Assembly: GCF_016919445.1 (NCBI RefSeq)
Contig: NZ_CP070356.1
Location: forward strand, 3,847,502 to 3,911,501
DNA: 64,000 bases
Direction of reading: 5' to 3'
Source: Pseudomonas sp. PDNC002
GTDB taxonomy: Bacteria; Pseudomonadota; Gammaproteobacteria; Pseudomonadales; Pseudomonadaceae
A program made the position numbers and the translations under genes. Of the stretch, positions 8,745 through 17,875 are shown piece after piece. Position 1 is the stretch's first letter. Each line of letters begins with the position of its first letter. The notes below the pieces were generated by a model that saw only the letters and a program-made list of their open reading frames with translations, was not told the origin of the DNA and did no database searches.

Positions 8745-8887
8745 CCCCCTCACCCTAGCCCTCTCCCGGAGGGAGAGGGGACCGTTTCGGTGCGGGCTTT
8801 CATTTGGGTGTCAGCCGGCTGACTACCTGTAATTACCCATCGCTCGGACCGCCCCCTCTCCCTTGGGGAGAGGGTTGGGGTGAGGGG
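8745..8887. repeat. GC-rich dispersed repeat, copy 2
   Basis: Starts CCCCCTCACCCTAGCCCTCT and ends GGGTTGGGGTGAGGGG, so its ends are inverted repeats of each other. The internal segment GGACCGTTTCGGTGCGGG matches GGACCGTTCGGTGCGGG of copy 4 (50738-50852). It fills the gap between the 137-aa gene and rlhA. Confidence 0.8.
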
Positions 8888-8922
8888 TTTTCAGCGCAGT
8901 GCCAAAGCCAATGCGGATGGCC

Positions 8923-10926
8923 TCAATGCGCCGGCTTGCGAATGGTCTTGAGCAGGTCTTCCGGGCTGATCTGCCCGACGATGGTGTTCACGCCCTCGCT
9001 GCCCGGCTGCGGCAGGCCGAGGATGTGGCCCTTGATCTTGCCGATCACGTGCATCTCGCACGGCTTGCAATCGAACTTCAGGGTCAGCACTTCGTCGCCG
9101 TGGATCAGCTGCATCGGTTGCACCTTGGTGCGCACGCCGGTGACGCCCTTGGCCTGTTTCGGGCACAGGTTGAAGGAGAAGCGCAGGCAGTGCTTGGTGA
9201 TCATAACCGGCACTTCGCCCGTTTCCTCGTGGGCTTCGTAGGCGGCATCGATCAGTTGCACGCCGTGGCGGTGGTAAAACGCGCGGGCCTTCTCGTTGTA
9301 GACGTTGAACAGGAACGACAGGTGCGCTTCCGGGTACACCGGCGGCGGGTTGGTCTCGGCCTTGCGGCCACCACGCGGGTGGGCCTGGATGCGGGCTGCG
9401 GTCAACGCCTCGATGGCCTCACGGCGCAGCGTCTTGAGCTGGGAGTTGGGGATGAAGAACGCCTGCGGGGCGTCCAGCTCGATGGCGTCGGCGTGGTACT
9501 GGGTGGTGCCCAGCTGGCCGAGCAGGTCGTGCAACTGGTCCAGCGCCTGTTCCGGTTTGTTGGCGACGCCGAACGGACCGTCCAGGGCGACGCTGGCGCT
9601 GACGCCTTCCTCGCTGGTGGCGGTCAGTTCCAGGCGCTCTTCACGCAGCTTGGCAACCCACGACAGGCCGACACGGCGCTCGGCGGACGTCTTCTGCAGC
9701 GCCTGCTGCCAGTTGTGGTCGAGGTTGCGCGACAGCGGATGGTTCGGACGCAGGCGGTAGAGGCCCTCGGGCATCTCGTTCGGCTCGACGCGGTAGCGAT
9801 AGCGCTTCTCGCCGTCTTCTTCGAACTCGCCCTTCGGCTCGGCAATGTTGGCGCGGAAGCCGACCACTTCGCGCTTGACCAGCACGTTGAGGCCGTCGCC
9901 GTTGGACAGCGGGTCCTTGGTCACCACCAGCATGTCGCGCTTGCCGACCTTTTCCACGGTGCCCACCGGCAGGCCGGTGAAGGTCGGCGAGTCGAAGGCG
10001 CCGATGTCGATCTTGCGATCGCTGACGAAGTAATCGGTGCTGCCGCGGTGGAAGGTCTTGTCCGGGTCCGGCACGAAGAAGTGGTCGGTGCGGCCGCTGG
10101 AGGCGCGGGCCAGGTCCGGGCGCTCGGCGAGGATGCCGTCCAGGCGCTGGCGGTAATAGGCGGTGATGTTCTTCACGTAGCCCATGTCCTTGTAGCGCCC
10201 TTCGATCTTGAAGGAGCGCACGCCGGCATCCACCAGGGCGCTGAGGTTGGCGCTCTGGTTGTTGTCCTTCATCGACAGCAGGTGCTTCTCGAAGGCCACC
10301 ACGCGGCCCTGGTCATCCTTCAGGGTGTAGGGCAGGCGGCAGGCCTGGGAGCAGTCGCCGCGGTTGGCGCTGCGGCCGGTCTGGGCGTGGGAGATGTTGC
10401 ACTGGCCGGAGAAGGCCACGCAGAGCGCGCCGTGGATGAAGAACTCGATGGCGGCATCGGTCTCGTCGGCGATGGCGCGGATTTCCTGCAGGTTCAGCTC
10501 GCGGGCCAGCACCAGTTGGGAGAAGCCGGCCTGGTCGAGGAACTTCGCCCGGCCCAGGGTGCGGATGTCGGTCTGGGTGCTGGCGTGCAGCTCGATCGGC
10601 GGAATGTCCAGCTCCATGATGCCCAGGTCCTGCACGATCAGCGCGTCGACACCGGCGTCGTAGAGCTGGTGGATCAGCGCGCGCGCCGGCTCCAGCTCGT
10701 TGTCGTGGAGGATGGTGTTGATCGTGGTGAACACCCGCGCGTGGTAGCGATGGGCGAACTCCACCAGCTGGGCGATATCGCTCACCTCGTTGCAGGCATT
10801 GTGCCGCGCGCCGAAGCTCGGGCCGCCGATGTAGACGGCGTCGGCGCCATGCAGGATGGCCTCGCGGGCGATGGACACATCGCGGGCAGGGCTGAGCAGT
10901 TCCAGATGGTGTTTGGGCAAGGACAT
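8923..10926 (-). CDS. rlhA: U32-family RNA hydroxylase, probable 23S rRNA 5-hydroxycytidine synthase
   Basis: 667 aa starting MSLPKHHLELLSPARD. It shows the peptidase-U32 family signature (HGADAVYIGGPSFGARHNA; FIHGALCVAFSGQCNIS; SANRGDCSQACRLPY with clustered cysteines expected to hold an iron-sulfur centre). The length fits the long RlhA/YdcP subgroup, which hydroxylates C2501 of 23S rRNA, rather than the ~450-residue TrhP/YegQ tRNA enzyme. ATG 10926 has AAAGAAGAAA upstream; the longer open frame to 11100 is non-coding leader. Monocistronic. Assignment to RlhA over TrhP rests on length. Confidence 0.88.
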   Translation of the reverse strand: MSLPKHHLELLSPARDVSIAREAILHGADAVYIGGPSFGARHNACNEVSDIAQLVEFAHRYHARVFTTINTILHDNELEPARALIHQLYDAGVDALIVQDLGIMELDIPPIELHASTQTDIRTLGRAKFLDQAGFSQLVLARELNLQEIRAIADETDAAIEFFIHGALCVAFSGQCNISHAQTGRSANRGDCSQACRLPYTLKDDQGRVVAFEKHLLSMKDNNQSANLSALVDAGVRSFKIEGRYKDMGYVKNITAYYRQRLDGILAERPDLARASSGRTDHFFVPDPDKTFHRGSTDYFVSDRKIDIGAFDSPTFTGLPVGTVEKVGKRDMLVVTKDPLSNGDGLNVLVKREVVGFRANIAEPKGEFEEDGEKRYRYRVEPNEMPEGLYRLRPNHPLSRNLDHNWQQALQKTSAERRVGLSWVAKLREERLELTATSEEGVSASVALDGPFGVANKPEQALDQLHDLLGQLGTTQYHADAIELDAPQAFFIPNSQLKTLRREAIEALTAARIQAHPRGGRKAETNPPPVYPEAHLSFLFNVYNEKARAFYHRHGVQLIDAAYEAHEETGEVPVMITKHCLRFSFNLCPKQAKGVTGVRTKVQPMQLIHGDEVLTLKFDCKPCEMHVIGKIKGHILGLPQPGSEGVNTIVGQISPEDLLKTIRKPAH

Positions 10927-11161
10927 GGTTTCTTCTTTATGAGGCGTGGCACGGGCAATCGCGCATTGTACCGGCCAAACGCCGCGCCGGCATCCGCGGC
11001 GTGCCGGGCGGCATGCCCGGCGGTGCGCAGGCTGCCGGCACGGGCGGCCGGATGGGGGGGAGGCTAGGAGCATGGGTGCAGGCTCCGGTCTTGTCAGCAC
11101 ACTTCGCCGGGCTACATTGAAAGGGCGCAGCCGGCTGCGCCCAACCCAAGGAGCCTACCCC

Positions 11162-12232
11162 GTGAGATGTACACATATCCTGTCGCTCACTTTCGTCGGG
11201 CCGGATGATGACCCGGAAATGAATGCCAGCCATGAGGCCATGGCGACCAAGGGCAGCAAGCACGGGGCCCGTCTGGTGAACACCAAGGTGGTGGTGCCGG
11301 ACAACCCGACGGCCACCACGCTGTTTCAGGCGGCAAACGTCAATATCGCCTTCTTCAACGGTGCACAGTCGATCGGGTTGTATCTGGCCGCGCATTATGT
11401 GGCCTCGGATAACAGTACCTTTCCTTCGATGCAGCTCCTTGCGGAACTCACCGCCAAATTTCTCGAGGCCGGATTGCGATTCCGCAAGATAAATCTCAAT
11501 GCCTGTTTTTCGGCAGGCAAGATAGGGCATCAGATCGAATTGGGTATCAAGTATGAGCCCAATATGATTCTGGACTTCTGCAACCACCTGGTTGGCACGC
11601 TGAATAACGGCGGCTTTTTCGGCAATCAGCAGCCGATGTCATTGACGGTTCTGAACAATTGCATGGTGGCCGGCTACCGCTCGCAGGTTGTCCTGTATAA
11701 ACCGGGACATGCGTTCTTCACCAGGCGTAATACGGACCCTTATGAGTGGTCCAAGAAACTGGATAACCGCATCGGGAACGTGTTCCGTGACAGTGGCGGG
11801 TACAGTCGGGCGCATCCGCAATCTGTCGGGGCGCATAACAACAGGCTGGGGCAATTCGATCATAAGACCCATTCCAAGTACGAGAACCTTATCAAGGCGA
11901 AGGATTATTCGGAGGTCGACCTCGCTCCACCCTGGTTCGATGATGCTGAATATCCAGCCATCACCATCAACGAAGCAGTGCTGGGTACGCCGTTGCTCAA
12001 GGAGATAAAGGCGGGAAAGTTCTTCCGGGATCAACAGGGGCTTGCTGTTTATTTTCAGGCCGTGCTGCAGTACATCATGAAGAAGAAGATTGTCAGGTTT
12101 GATAATGCCGGGCAGATTTCCCAGATATCGATTGCCGACTATTCGGATAACCCGAATATTCAGGAAATGGTCACCGCAGTGACGATATTCAATCGGGATA
12201 TGGATCAGTTGGGCGTTCGGATCATCCTTTGA
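11162..12232 (+). CDS. Unrecognised orphan protein, 356 aa, low GC
   Basis: GTG start at 11162 with AAGGAG eight bases upstream. Base composition is visibly lower in GC and codon use is relaxed (many AAT, ATA, GAT, AAG) compared with its neighbours, which suggests horizontal acquisition. No signal peptide or membrane helix is evident. The segment RFRKINLNACFSAGKIGH recalls the cysteine motif of clan-CD (caspase-like) hydrolases, with AFFNGAQSIGLYLAAH preceding it, but I do not see the usual HG dyad, so this is only a hint. Other blocks: FCNHLVGTLNNGGFFGNQQP, VVLYKPGHAFFTRR. It converges on the autotransporter gene. No function assigned. Confidence 0.72.
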   Translation: MRCTHILSLTFVGPDDDPEMNASHEAMATKGSKHGARLVNTKVVVPDNPTATTLFQAANVNIAFFNGAQSIGLYLAAHYVASDNSTFPSMQLLAELTAKFLEAGLRFRKINLNACFSAGKIGHQIELGIKYEPNMILDFCNHLVGTLNNGGFFGNQQPMSLTVLNNCMVAGYRSQVVLYKPGHAFFTRRNTDPYEWSKKLDNRIGNVFRDSGGYSRAHPQSVGAHNNRLGQFDHKTHSKYENLIKAKDYSEVDLAPPWFDDAEYPAITINEAVLGTPLLKEIKAGKFFRDQQGLAVYFQAVLQYIMKKKIVRFDNAGQISQISIADYSDNPNIQEMVTAVTIFNRDMDQLGVRIIL

Positions 12233-12335
12233 ACCGGCCCTGCTGAAATCGTCCCGGCGCGGTTTCGCATTCCAGGCTCGCGGCGGGGCTTGAGCCCGGG
12301 CAGGGGGCGACGGCCGGCCGCCGCCCCCTGCGTGC

Positions 12336-15300
12336 TCAGTACTCGAACCGATAACCCACGTTGGCGTGGTTCTGGTCGAAGTTGTCGCCGTCGCGGTAGC
12401 CCACTTCCATGAACAGGCTGTGCCCGCCTTCCAGCCGCGTGGAGATGCCCACGGCCGCTTCACGCCAGCCGCCGCTGAAGTCCGAGCTCTGCTTGGGCGT
12501 GCCGTTGACCCGGTAGCCGATGTCGTCGGCCATCAGTTCACGCACATAGCCGCCCTTCAGGTACACCTCGGACTTGTGCTTGGCGTTGCTCAGCTCATAG
12601 CCGACGATGCCGCCCGCGCGGGCCAGCAGCGAGTCGTAGTCGTCGTAGTGGATCTTCAGGCCGTTGCTGGCCCGCGAGGAGAAGCCGCCCTGGTCGGTGT
12701 AGACCAGTTGCGCCTGGGGTTCGACGAACCATTGGCTGTCCTTTTCGCGGTGCAGGCTGAAGCGCTTGCCGGCTTCCAGCGAGGCCGAGTAGCCGGTGCT
12801 GTGGCCGGAGCTTTTCACGCGGTTGCCCTGGGTGTCGCTGACGCTGAAGTTGTTCTTCAGGCGCGCGGCCTTGAGGACGGCGTCGATGTAGAAGCCGTTC
12901 TCGTGCAGCCAGGTGCCGTAGATGCCGACATGGGTGTTGCGCGCGCCGCCGCTGCCCTCGTCGAAGCTCTGGTCGGCCTCGGTGTGGCCGAGCATGGCAC
13001 CGACGAACAGGTCGCCGCTGGACACCGGCACACGGCGGTCCACGCCGAGCTGGATGCCCTGGTAGCTCAGGCGATAGCCGTCGAAGTTGCCGCCGGCGAA
13101 GGAGTGCAGGCGGCCGCCGTTGGTGCGCAGCCAGACGTTGCCGTCGGTGTCGCGCTCGGTATAGCGCAGCTCGCCCATGCGTTGCAGCAGGGTCTGCATG
13201 TCGAGGTAGGACAGCAGGTAGTTGGTGTGCACCTGAGCGTGGAAGGCACGGGTGGTGGAGGTGCCGGGACCTGGGCCGGGTGCCGGCGGTGCCGGTTCGA
13301 CGGGGTTACCTGGCTCGATCGGGCCGGGCGGCGTTGGATCCTCGGGGTCCGGGCCAGGCGGCGTCGGGTCGACGGGATCGGTCGGGCCCGGATCCACCGG
13401 CGGTGCGGTGTAGCCATACAGCTCCCAGTTGTCGCCCTCGTTCTTGCGCAGGGCGTAGGTGTTGCCGCCCAGTTCCACCAGCGCGCCTTCGTAGAGGCCG
13501 AATTGGCCGCTGCCGCCGTTGGTTTCGATGATCTCGATGCGCTCGTTACCCAGGGTGCTCTGCGAGCCGTCGTTGGCCACCAGCACCGAGTGGCTGCCGG
13601 TGCTGCCGCCCGCATCGCTGATGGTCAACTTGTCGGTCAATTGGTTGACGATGTCGGTGTAGAAGTGGAACGCCCCGGCGCCGCTCAGCGAGCCCAGTTG
13701 CAGGCTGCCGTAGTGCTCGGGCTGGTTGGCGGCAAAGCCGTTCTGCCAGGACTCGCGGCTGTTGAGGAACACCTGCGAGCCGTCCTGCAGGTCCAGCGCC
13801 GTGAGGTTCGACGTGGTGTAGTGGTTGGCGTCGCTGCTGTTCTTGTCCAGCAGAAACCAGCGCGAACCTTTCAGGTTGAGGGTGGCACTGCTGACGCTGC
13901 CATCGCTGGCAACGGTGCTGTCAGTCACCGCACGGCCCACCAGTTCGCTGTTCTCGGCATTGAGCGTGAAGCTGCTGGCGAACGCCCCATCGGCGCTGTT
14001 CTGGCTGGTGTTGACGTTGAGCAGGCTGCGCCCGTCCTGGGCGGTGGCGCTGCTGTTGGCGAGGTTCAGGGTGGCGTCCTGCACCGCATCGGCGACGTTC
14101 ATGATGCCGCTGTTCTGTCCGTCGCTGGTGCGTCCGGCCAGGCCGCCGACTTCGATCAGCCCGGCCGTGCCGGTGGCGCCGTCGAGGTGCGCCATGTCGG
14201 TGTCGGTCAGGTCGATCACCTGTCCACCTTCGAGGCGGTCACCGTTGCTGGCGAGGCTGTAGCCGTTGGCGAAGGAGTAGCGGATCGCGCTGGCGGCGGA
14301 GGTGATGCTGTTGCGCACGCCGGCCACCAGCGGTGTCAGCGTGATCTTCGCGCCGTCGCCCATCACCCGCAGGCCGGCGGAGTCCTTGCCTTCGGTGGTG
14401 ATGTCGGCCTTGCCGTACACCGTCACTTCGGAATTGCCGTATTGCGAGCCGGCGTGGCCGGTGCTGTTGGCGGGGGCGCTGGCGCTGCCGCCGCCCAGCG
14501 AGCCTGCGGCCAGGCCGTGGGATTGCCCAGTGCCGGTGGTGTGGATCACCGTCTCGAAGTTCTGGTGTTTCTCGCTGTTGATCTCCACCACCGAGTTGCC
14601 CGTGGCCCAGGCGCCCATCTCGTTGGTGCCGGCGGTCTTGATCCGCAGGTGGCCGCTGTCATAGCCGGTGGCGGTGACGCTTGAGTGGTTCAGCGCGAAC
14701 AGAGCGTTGGCGCCGTAGCGACTGTTGCTGCCCTGATTGAAGTCGCCGCCCATGAAGGTGATCGACGAGTTCTTCGTGGCGTAGAGACCCACGCCGTTGC
14801 TGAATCCGGTGCCGTTCATGTCCACCAGATCGAGGGTCACGGTGCCGCCATTGTTGGCTTCCACCGAACGCTGGCTGGACTTGTTGGTGACCGTCAGGAC
14901 GTAGGGTGAGCTGCTGTCCGAGGTCATGTCGATGGTCCCGCCATTGGCGGCGAACAACCCTTTGCCGGCGGCGATGGTCAGGTTGGCATTGCCGTTGAGC
15001 TCTGCACTGGAGGTCGTGCCATCGACGTACATCGCGCTCTTGGGGCTGCTGTAGCTGGTGTTGGTGCTGGAGGCGGTGAGGTTGCCGTTGAGCACGAAGC
15101 GCCCGCCGCCGGTGACGGCGATGCCGTTGTAGACATATTTGCCGGCAGAGTTGGTGTTGCTGCCGTATTGGTACTCAAGGTCACTGTTGACGGTGACCAG
15201 GCTGCCAGCGCCCTTGATGTCGACGGTATTGCCGGCGTCGGTTCTGACGGTCTGCCCGGTGAGCACCAGGGGCGAGCCGCTCGGCCCGGTCATGGTGATG

Positions 15301-15476
15301 ATGGCGCCGTTGCTGACGTTGAACGTCTTGATGGTGCCAACCTGGGTGAAGTCTTCGTAAAGGCCGCTCTGGTTGGCGGTGTAGCTCTGGTTGTTTTCGG
15401 TGACGCTGTTGGCCGCCATCGCGGTGGCCATGGCCAGTGGACTGACCAGGAAGAGCATCAATGGGGTGTTCTTCAT
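12336..15476 (-). CDS. Autotransporter (type Va secretion) with pertactin-like passenger
   Basis: 1046 aa: signal peptide (MKNTPLMLFLVSPLAMATAMA), a Ser/Thr/Asn/Gly-rich beta-helical passenger to about residue 690, a proline-rich linker (PPVDPGPTDPVDPTPPGP and following), and a C-terminal ~270-residue beta-barrel containing NVWLRTNGGRLHS and ending in the aromatic GYRFEY. The passenger would be exported to or shed from the cell surface; no protease or lipase triad is evident, so an adhesin-type role is inferred. ATG 15476 is chosen for its AGGAG six bases upstream, over GTG 15479. Related families: AIDA/pertactin autotransporters. Confidence 0.93.
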   Translation of the reverse strand: MKNTPLMLFLVSPLAMATAMAANSVTENNQSYTANQSGLYEDFTQVGTIKTFNVSNGAIITMTGPSGSPLVLTGQTVRTDAGNTVDIKGAGSLVTVNSDLEYQYGSNTNSAGKYVYNGIAVTGGGRFVLNGNLTASSTNTSYSSPKSAMYVDGTTSSAELNGNANLTIAAGKGLFAANGGTIDMTSDSSSPYVLTVTNKSSQRSVEANNGGTVTLDLVDMNGTGFSNGVGLYATKNSSITFMGGDFNQGSNSRYGANALFALNHSSVTATGYDSGHLRIKTAGTNEMGAWATGNSVVEINSEKHQNFETVIHTTGTGQSHGLAAGSLGGGSASAPANSTGHAGSQYGNSEVTVYGKADITTEGKDSAGLRVMGDGAKITLTPLVAGVRNSITSAASAIRYSFANGYSLASNGDRLEGGQVIDLTDTDMAHLDGATGTAGLIEVGGLAGRTSDGQNSGIMNVADAVQDATLNLANSSATAQDGRSLLNVNTSQNSADGAFASSFTLNAENSELVGRAVTDSTVASDGSVSSATLNLKGSRWFLLDKNSSDANHYTTSNLTALDLQDGSQVFLNSRESWQNGFAANQPEHYGSLQLGSLSGAGAFHFYTDIVNQLTDKLTISDAGGSTGSHSVLVANDGSQSTLGNERIEIIETNGGSGQFGLYEGALVELGGNTYALRKNEGDNWELYGYTAPPVDPGPTDPVDPTPPGPDPEDPTPPGPIEPGNPVEPAPPAPGPGPGTSTTRAFHAQVHTNYLLSYLDMQTLLQRMGELRYTERDTDGNVWLRTNGGRLHSFAGGNFDGYRLSYQGIQLGVDRRVPVSSGDLFVGAMLGHTEADQSFDEGSGGARNTHVGIYGTWLHENGFYIDAVLKAARLKNNFSVSDTQGNRVKSSGHSTGYSASLEAGKRFSLHREKDSQWFVEPQAQLVYTDQGGFSSRASNGLKIHYDDYDSLLARAGGIVGYELSNAKHKSEVYLKGGYVRELMADDIGYRVNGTPKQSSDFSGGWREAAVGISTRLEGGHSLFMEVGYRDGDNFDQNHANVGYRFEY

Positions 15477-15820
15477 CACGGTCTCCTACCGCCTCTCGGC
15501 GGGATGGGTGAAGAGAACCCGGTTGCGCAGTTTCCGTGTGCCGCGTCAGGCAATGCCCGACGTGAAGGGGTGGGATGGTGGGTTTCAGTGGTGGTGTCCT
15601 GGCACTGTGAGTCACTCACGGGAGTTGATAGCGATGGCGATTGTTGACTACCTCGCCCGGAAATACCGTTGAGCTGTGTCAGAAGGTTTTCGAATCCGCC
15701 ATGGGTATTGAGAAACGTCATGGCCAGGCGGATTTGCGCCTGACCTGAATCAATACGGACCCGCCCTGGAGCTGCGCAATGCGGCTCCCTTGCAACGCTG
15801 CAGAGGGCAGGGCGGTGCCC

Positions 15821-15864
15821 TTGCAGAACTGCAAAGTGACCCTGCAAACCTGTCTATTCCGAGC
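15821..15864 (+). promoter_or_regulatory. Putative operator/promoter, copy A
   Basis: TTGCAGAACTGCAAAGTG at 15821-15838 contains the palindrome TTGCAG-AA-CTGCAA, followed by CCCTGCAAA and CTGTCTATTCCG. The whole 44 bp recurs with about three changes at 17023-17066 upstream of the isochorismatase gene. A related half-perfect unit TTGCAACGCTGCAG lies at 15790-15803. It sits 114 bp before the hydrolase start. The rest of the 458-bp gap 15477-15934 shows no gene. Confidence 0.65.
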
Positions 15865-15934
15865 TTCCCAGGCTTGGCAGAAGATGCGCTCGTCGTTTCG
15901 GAAAACCTCCCCCACACCCTCAAGGAACCGAACC

Positions 15935-16951
15935 ATGAACGCCAAGAAATCCCTGCTCGCCGCCTCCCTCGCCCTGGCCGTCGGCAACGTCTTCGCCGCC
16001 GGCAACCCGACCGTCGAGCACAACACCCAGGCCTTCCTCGAAGCCCTGGAGGCGGGTGGCGGCAAGCCGCTGGAAACCCTCTCGCCGAAGGACGCCCGTG
16101 CAGTTCTGACTGGCGCCCAGGCCTCGGTGAAAGTCGATCTCTCCGGTACTCAGGTCAGCGAGAAGACCGTGCAGACCGCAGTCGGCCCGGTGAAGCTGAC
16201 CATCGTCCGCCCGGCCGGCGTGAAGGGCACGCTGCCTGCGTTCATGTACTTCCACGGCGGCGGCTGGGTGCTGGGTGACTATCCGACCCACGCCCGCCTG
16301 ATCCGCGACCTGGTGGTGAACTCCGGCGCGGTGGCGGTCTACGTCGACTACACCCCGTCCCCCGAGGCGCATTACCCGGTAGCGATCAACCAGGCCTACG
16401 CCGCCACCCAGTGGGTTGCCGAGCACGGCAAGGACATCGATGTCGACGGCAAGCGTCTGGCGGTGGCCGGCAACAGCGTCGGCGGCAACATGGCGGCGGT
16501 GGTCGCCCTGATGGCGAAGGACAAGGGCACACCCAAGCTGCGCTTCCAGGCCCTGCTGTGGCCGGTGACCGACGCCAGCTTCGAGACCGGTTCGTACAAC
16601 CAGTTCGCCCAGGGGCACTTCCTCACCAAGCCGATGATGCAGTGGTTCTGGGACAGCTACACCACCGACCCGAAACAGCGCGCCGAGGTCTACGCTTCTC
16701 CCTTGCGCGCCACCCTCCCACAGCTCAAGGGCTTGCCGCCGGCGCTGATCCAGACGGCCGAATCCGATGTGCTGCGTGACGAAGGCGAAGCCTATGCGCG
16801 CAGGCTCGATGCCGCTGGCGTGGCTGTCACCTCCGTGCGCTACAACGGAATGATCCACGACTACGGCCTGCTCAACGTGGTCAGCCAAGTACCGGCGGTA
16901 CAGGCCGCCCTGCGCCAGGCCGGTGAAGAACTCAAGGTTCACCTGAAGTAA
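15935..16951 (+). CDS. Exported alpha/beta hydrolase (hormone-sensitive-lipase type)
   Basis: 338 aa with a signal peptide (MNAKKSLLAASLALAVGNVFA). The oxyanion-hole motif is FHGGGWVLGD and the nucleophile motif is AGNSVGGN (GxSxG form with Ser in GNSVG), as in the HSL/carboxylesterase family; the acid/base pair is likely Asp in ESDVLRDEG and His in MIHDYGLLN. It probably hydrolyses a small ester or lactone in the periplasm. AAGGA precedes ATG 15935. It is followed by an isochorismatase gene preceded by a copy of the same upstream element, so the two are likely co-regulated. Confidence 0.9.
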   Translation: MNAKKSLLAASLALAVGNVFAAGNPTVEHNTQAFLEALEAGGGKPLETLSPKDARAVLTGAQASVKVDLSGTQVSEKTVQTAVGPVKLTIVRPAGVKGTLPAFMYFHGGGWVLGDYPTHARLIRDLVVNSGAVAVYVDYTPSPEAHYPVAINQAYAATQWVAEHGKDIDVDGKRLAVAGNSVGGNMAAVVALMAKDKGTPKLRFQALLWPVTDASFETGSYNQFAQGHFLTKPMMQWFWDSYTTDPKQRAEVYASPLRATLPQLKGLPPALIQTAESDVLRDEGEAYARRLDAAGVAVTSVRYNGMIHDYGLLNVVSQVPAVQAALRQAGEELKVHLK

Positions 16952-17022
16952 GGCCGCCTGGCATTTCCGCAATGCCCCTGCGGTGTCGCGCAGCCCTGTC
17001 GTGGCGCGGCGTGGAGGGGCCG

Positions 17023-17066
17023 TTGCAGAACTGCAAAGTGGCCCTGCAAAGCTGTCTGTTCCGCGC
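17023..17066 (+). promoter_or_regulatory. Putative operator/promoter, copy B
   Basis: TTGCAGAACTGCAAAGTG at 17023-17040 is identical to copy A at 15821, and the next 26 bp differ at about three positions. It lies 143 bp upstream of the isochorismatase start. The duplication points to a binding site for one regulator; identity unknown. The LysR gene at 21624-22538 is the nearest candidate. Confidence 0.65.
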
Positions 17067-17165
17067 CTTCGGGTGATCGGCAAAGATGGCTCCACGGTTC
17101 GGTACCCACCCATGCGGACCGACCAGAAGACTCTCCCACTGATGCAACGAAGAAGGAAACTCACC

Positions 17166-17822
17166 ATGACCGCTATCGCCAAAGCCGTTCCGGGCAAGAC
17201 CCTGCTGAACCCGACCGATCACACCCTGATCATGATCGACCACCAGTCGCAGATGTCCTTCGCCACCAAGTCCATCGACGCGGTGACCCTGCGTAACAAC
17301 GCGGCACTGGTGGCCAAGGCCGCCAAGGAATTCAAGGTTTCCACCATCCTCACCACCGTCGCCGAGAAGAGCTTCTCCGGGCCGATCTTCGACGAGATCA
17401 AATCGGTGTTCCCGGAACACAACGTCATCGACCGCACCAGCATGAACACCTGGGAAGACCCGCGCATCGCCGTGGAAGTGAACAAATTCGGCAAGCAGAA
17501 GATCGTGCTGGCCGGACTCTGGACCTCGGTGTGCATCGTTGGCCCGGCACTCTCGGCCATCGACCAGGGCTTCGAGGTCTACGTGATCGCCGATGCCTGT
17601 GGCGACGTGTCCACCGAAGCCCATGAGATGGCCCTGCAACGCATGATCCAGCTGGGCGCACGCCCGATGACGTCGCTGCAATACCTGCTGGAACTGCAGC
17701 GCGACTGGGCCCGCGGCGAAACCTACGACCAGACCGTGAAGACCTCCATCGAACACGGTGGCGCCTATGGCCTGGGCCTGATCTACGCCAAGACCATGTT
17801 CAACGCCAGCGAAGGCCACTGA
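17166..17822 (+). CDS. Isochorismatase-family cysteine hydrolase (YcaC-like)
   Basis: 218 aa. The motifs HTLIMIDHQSQM (acidic residue) and LAGLWTSVCIVGPAL (nucleophilic Cys after a cis-peptide region) are those of the isochorismatase superfamily, and the overall pattern including VIADACGDVSTEAHEMAL resembles YcaC-type hydrolases. The substrate is unknown. ATG 17166 follows AAGAAGGAAA. It has its own upstream element (copy B), and a strong hairpin after its stop separates it from the next gene. Confidence 0.92.
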   Translation: MTAIAKAVPGKTLLNPTDHTLIMIDHQSQMSFATKSIDAVTLRNNAALVAKAAKEFKVSTILTTVAEKSFSGPIFDEIKSVFPEHNVIDRTSMNTWEDPRIAVEVNKFGKQKIVLAGLWTSVCIVGPALSAIDQGFEVYVIADACGDVSTEAHEMALQRMIQLGARPMTSLQYLLELQRDWARGETYDQTVKTSIEHGGAYGLGLIYAKTMFNASEGH

Positions 17823-17830
17823 TCGGTTAA

Positions 17831-17856
17831 CCCTCCCTCGTTCCGACGAGGGAGGG
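17831..17856 (+). other. Intergenic hairpin, 11-bp perfect stem
   Basis: CCCTCCCTCGT, loop TCCG, ACGAGGGAGGG. It lies between the isochorismatase stop (17822) and the next ATG (17876) with no T-run after it, so it may stabilise the upstream mRNA or cause partial termination. Confidence 0.7.
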
Positions 17857-17875
17857 AACTGCCGGAGGGAACCCC

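Noticed and set aside
7959-8887. CRISPR-like repetition
   Set aside because: Repeats are palindromic, unevenly spaced and without uniform spacers; no cas genes.
8899-11067. 722-codon open frame opposite rlhA
   Set aside because: Shadow of rlhA; no recognisable motif and no ribosome site.
12366-14684. 772-codon open frame opposite the autotransporter
   Set aside because: Low-complexity Val/Ala/Gly/Gln protein; the autotransporter frame has signal peptide, hinge and barrel.
17023-17066. Sigma54-like GG...GC pair inside copy B
   Set aside because: Spacing is 9 bp instead of 10 and copy A lacks the GG, so it is not a -24/-12 promoter.
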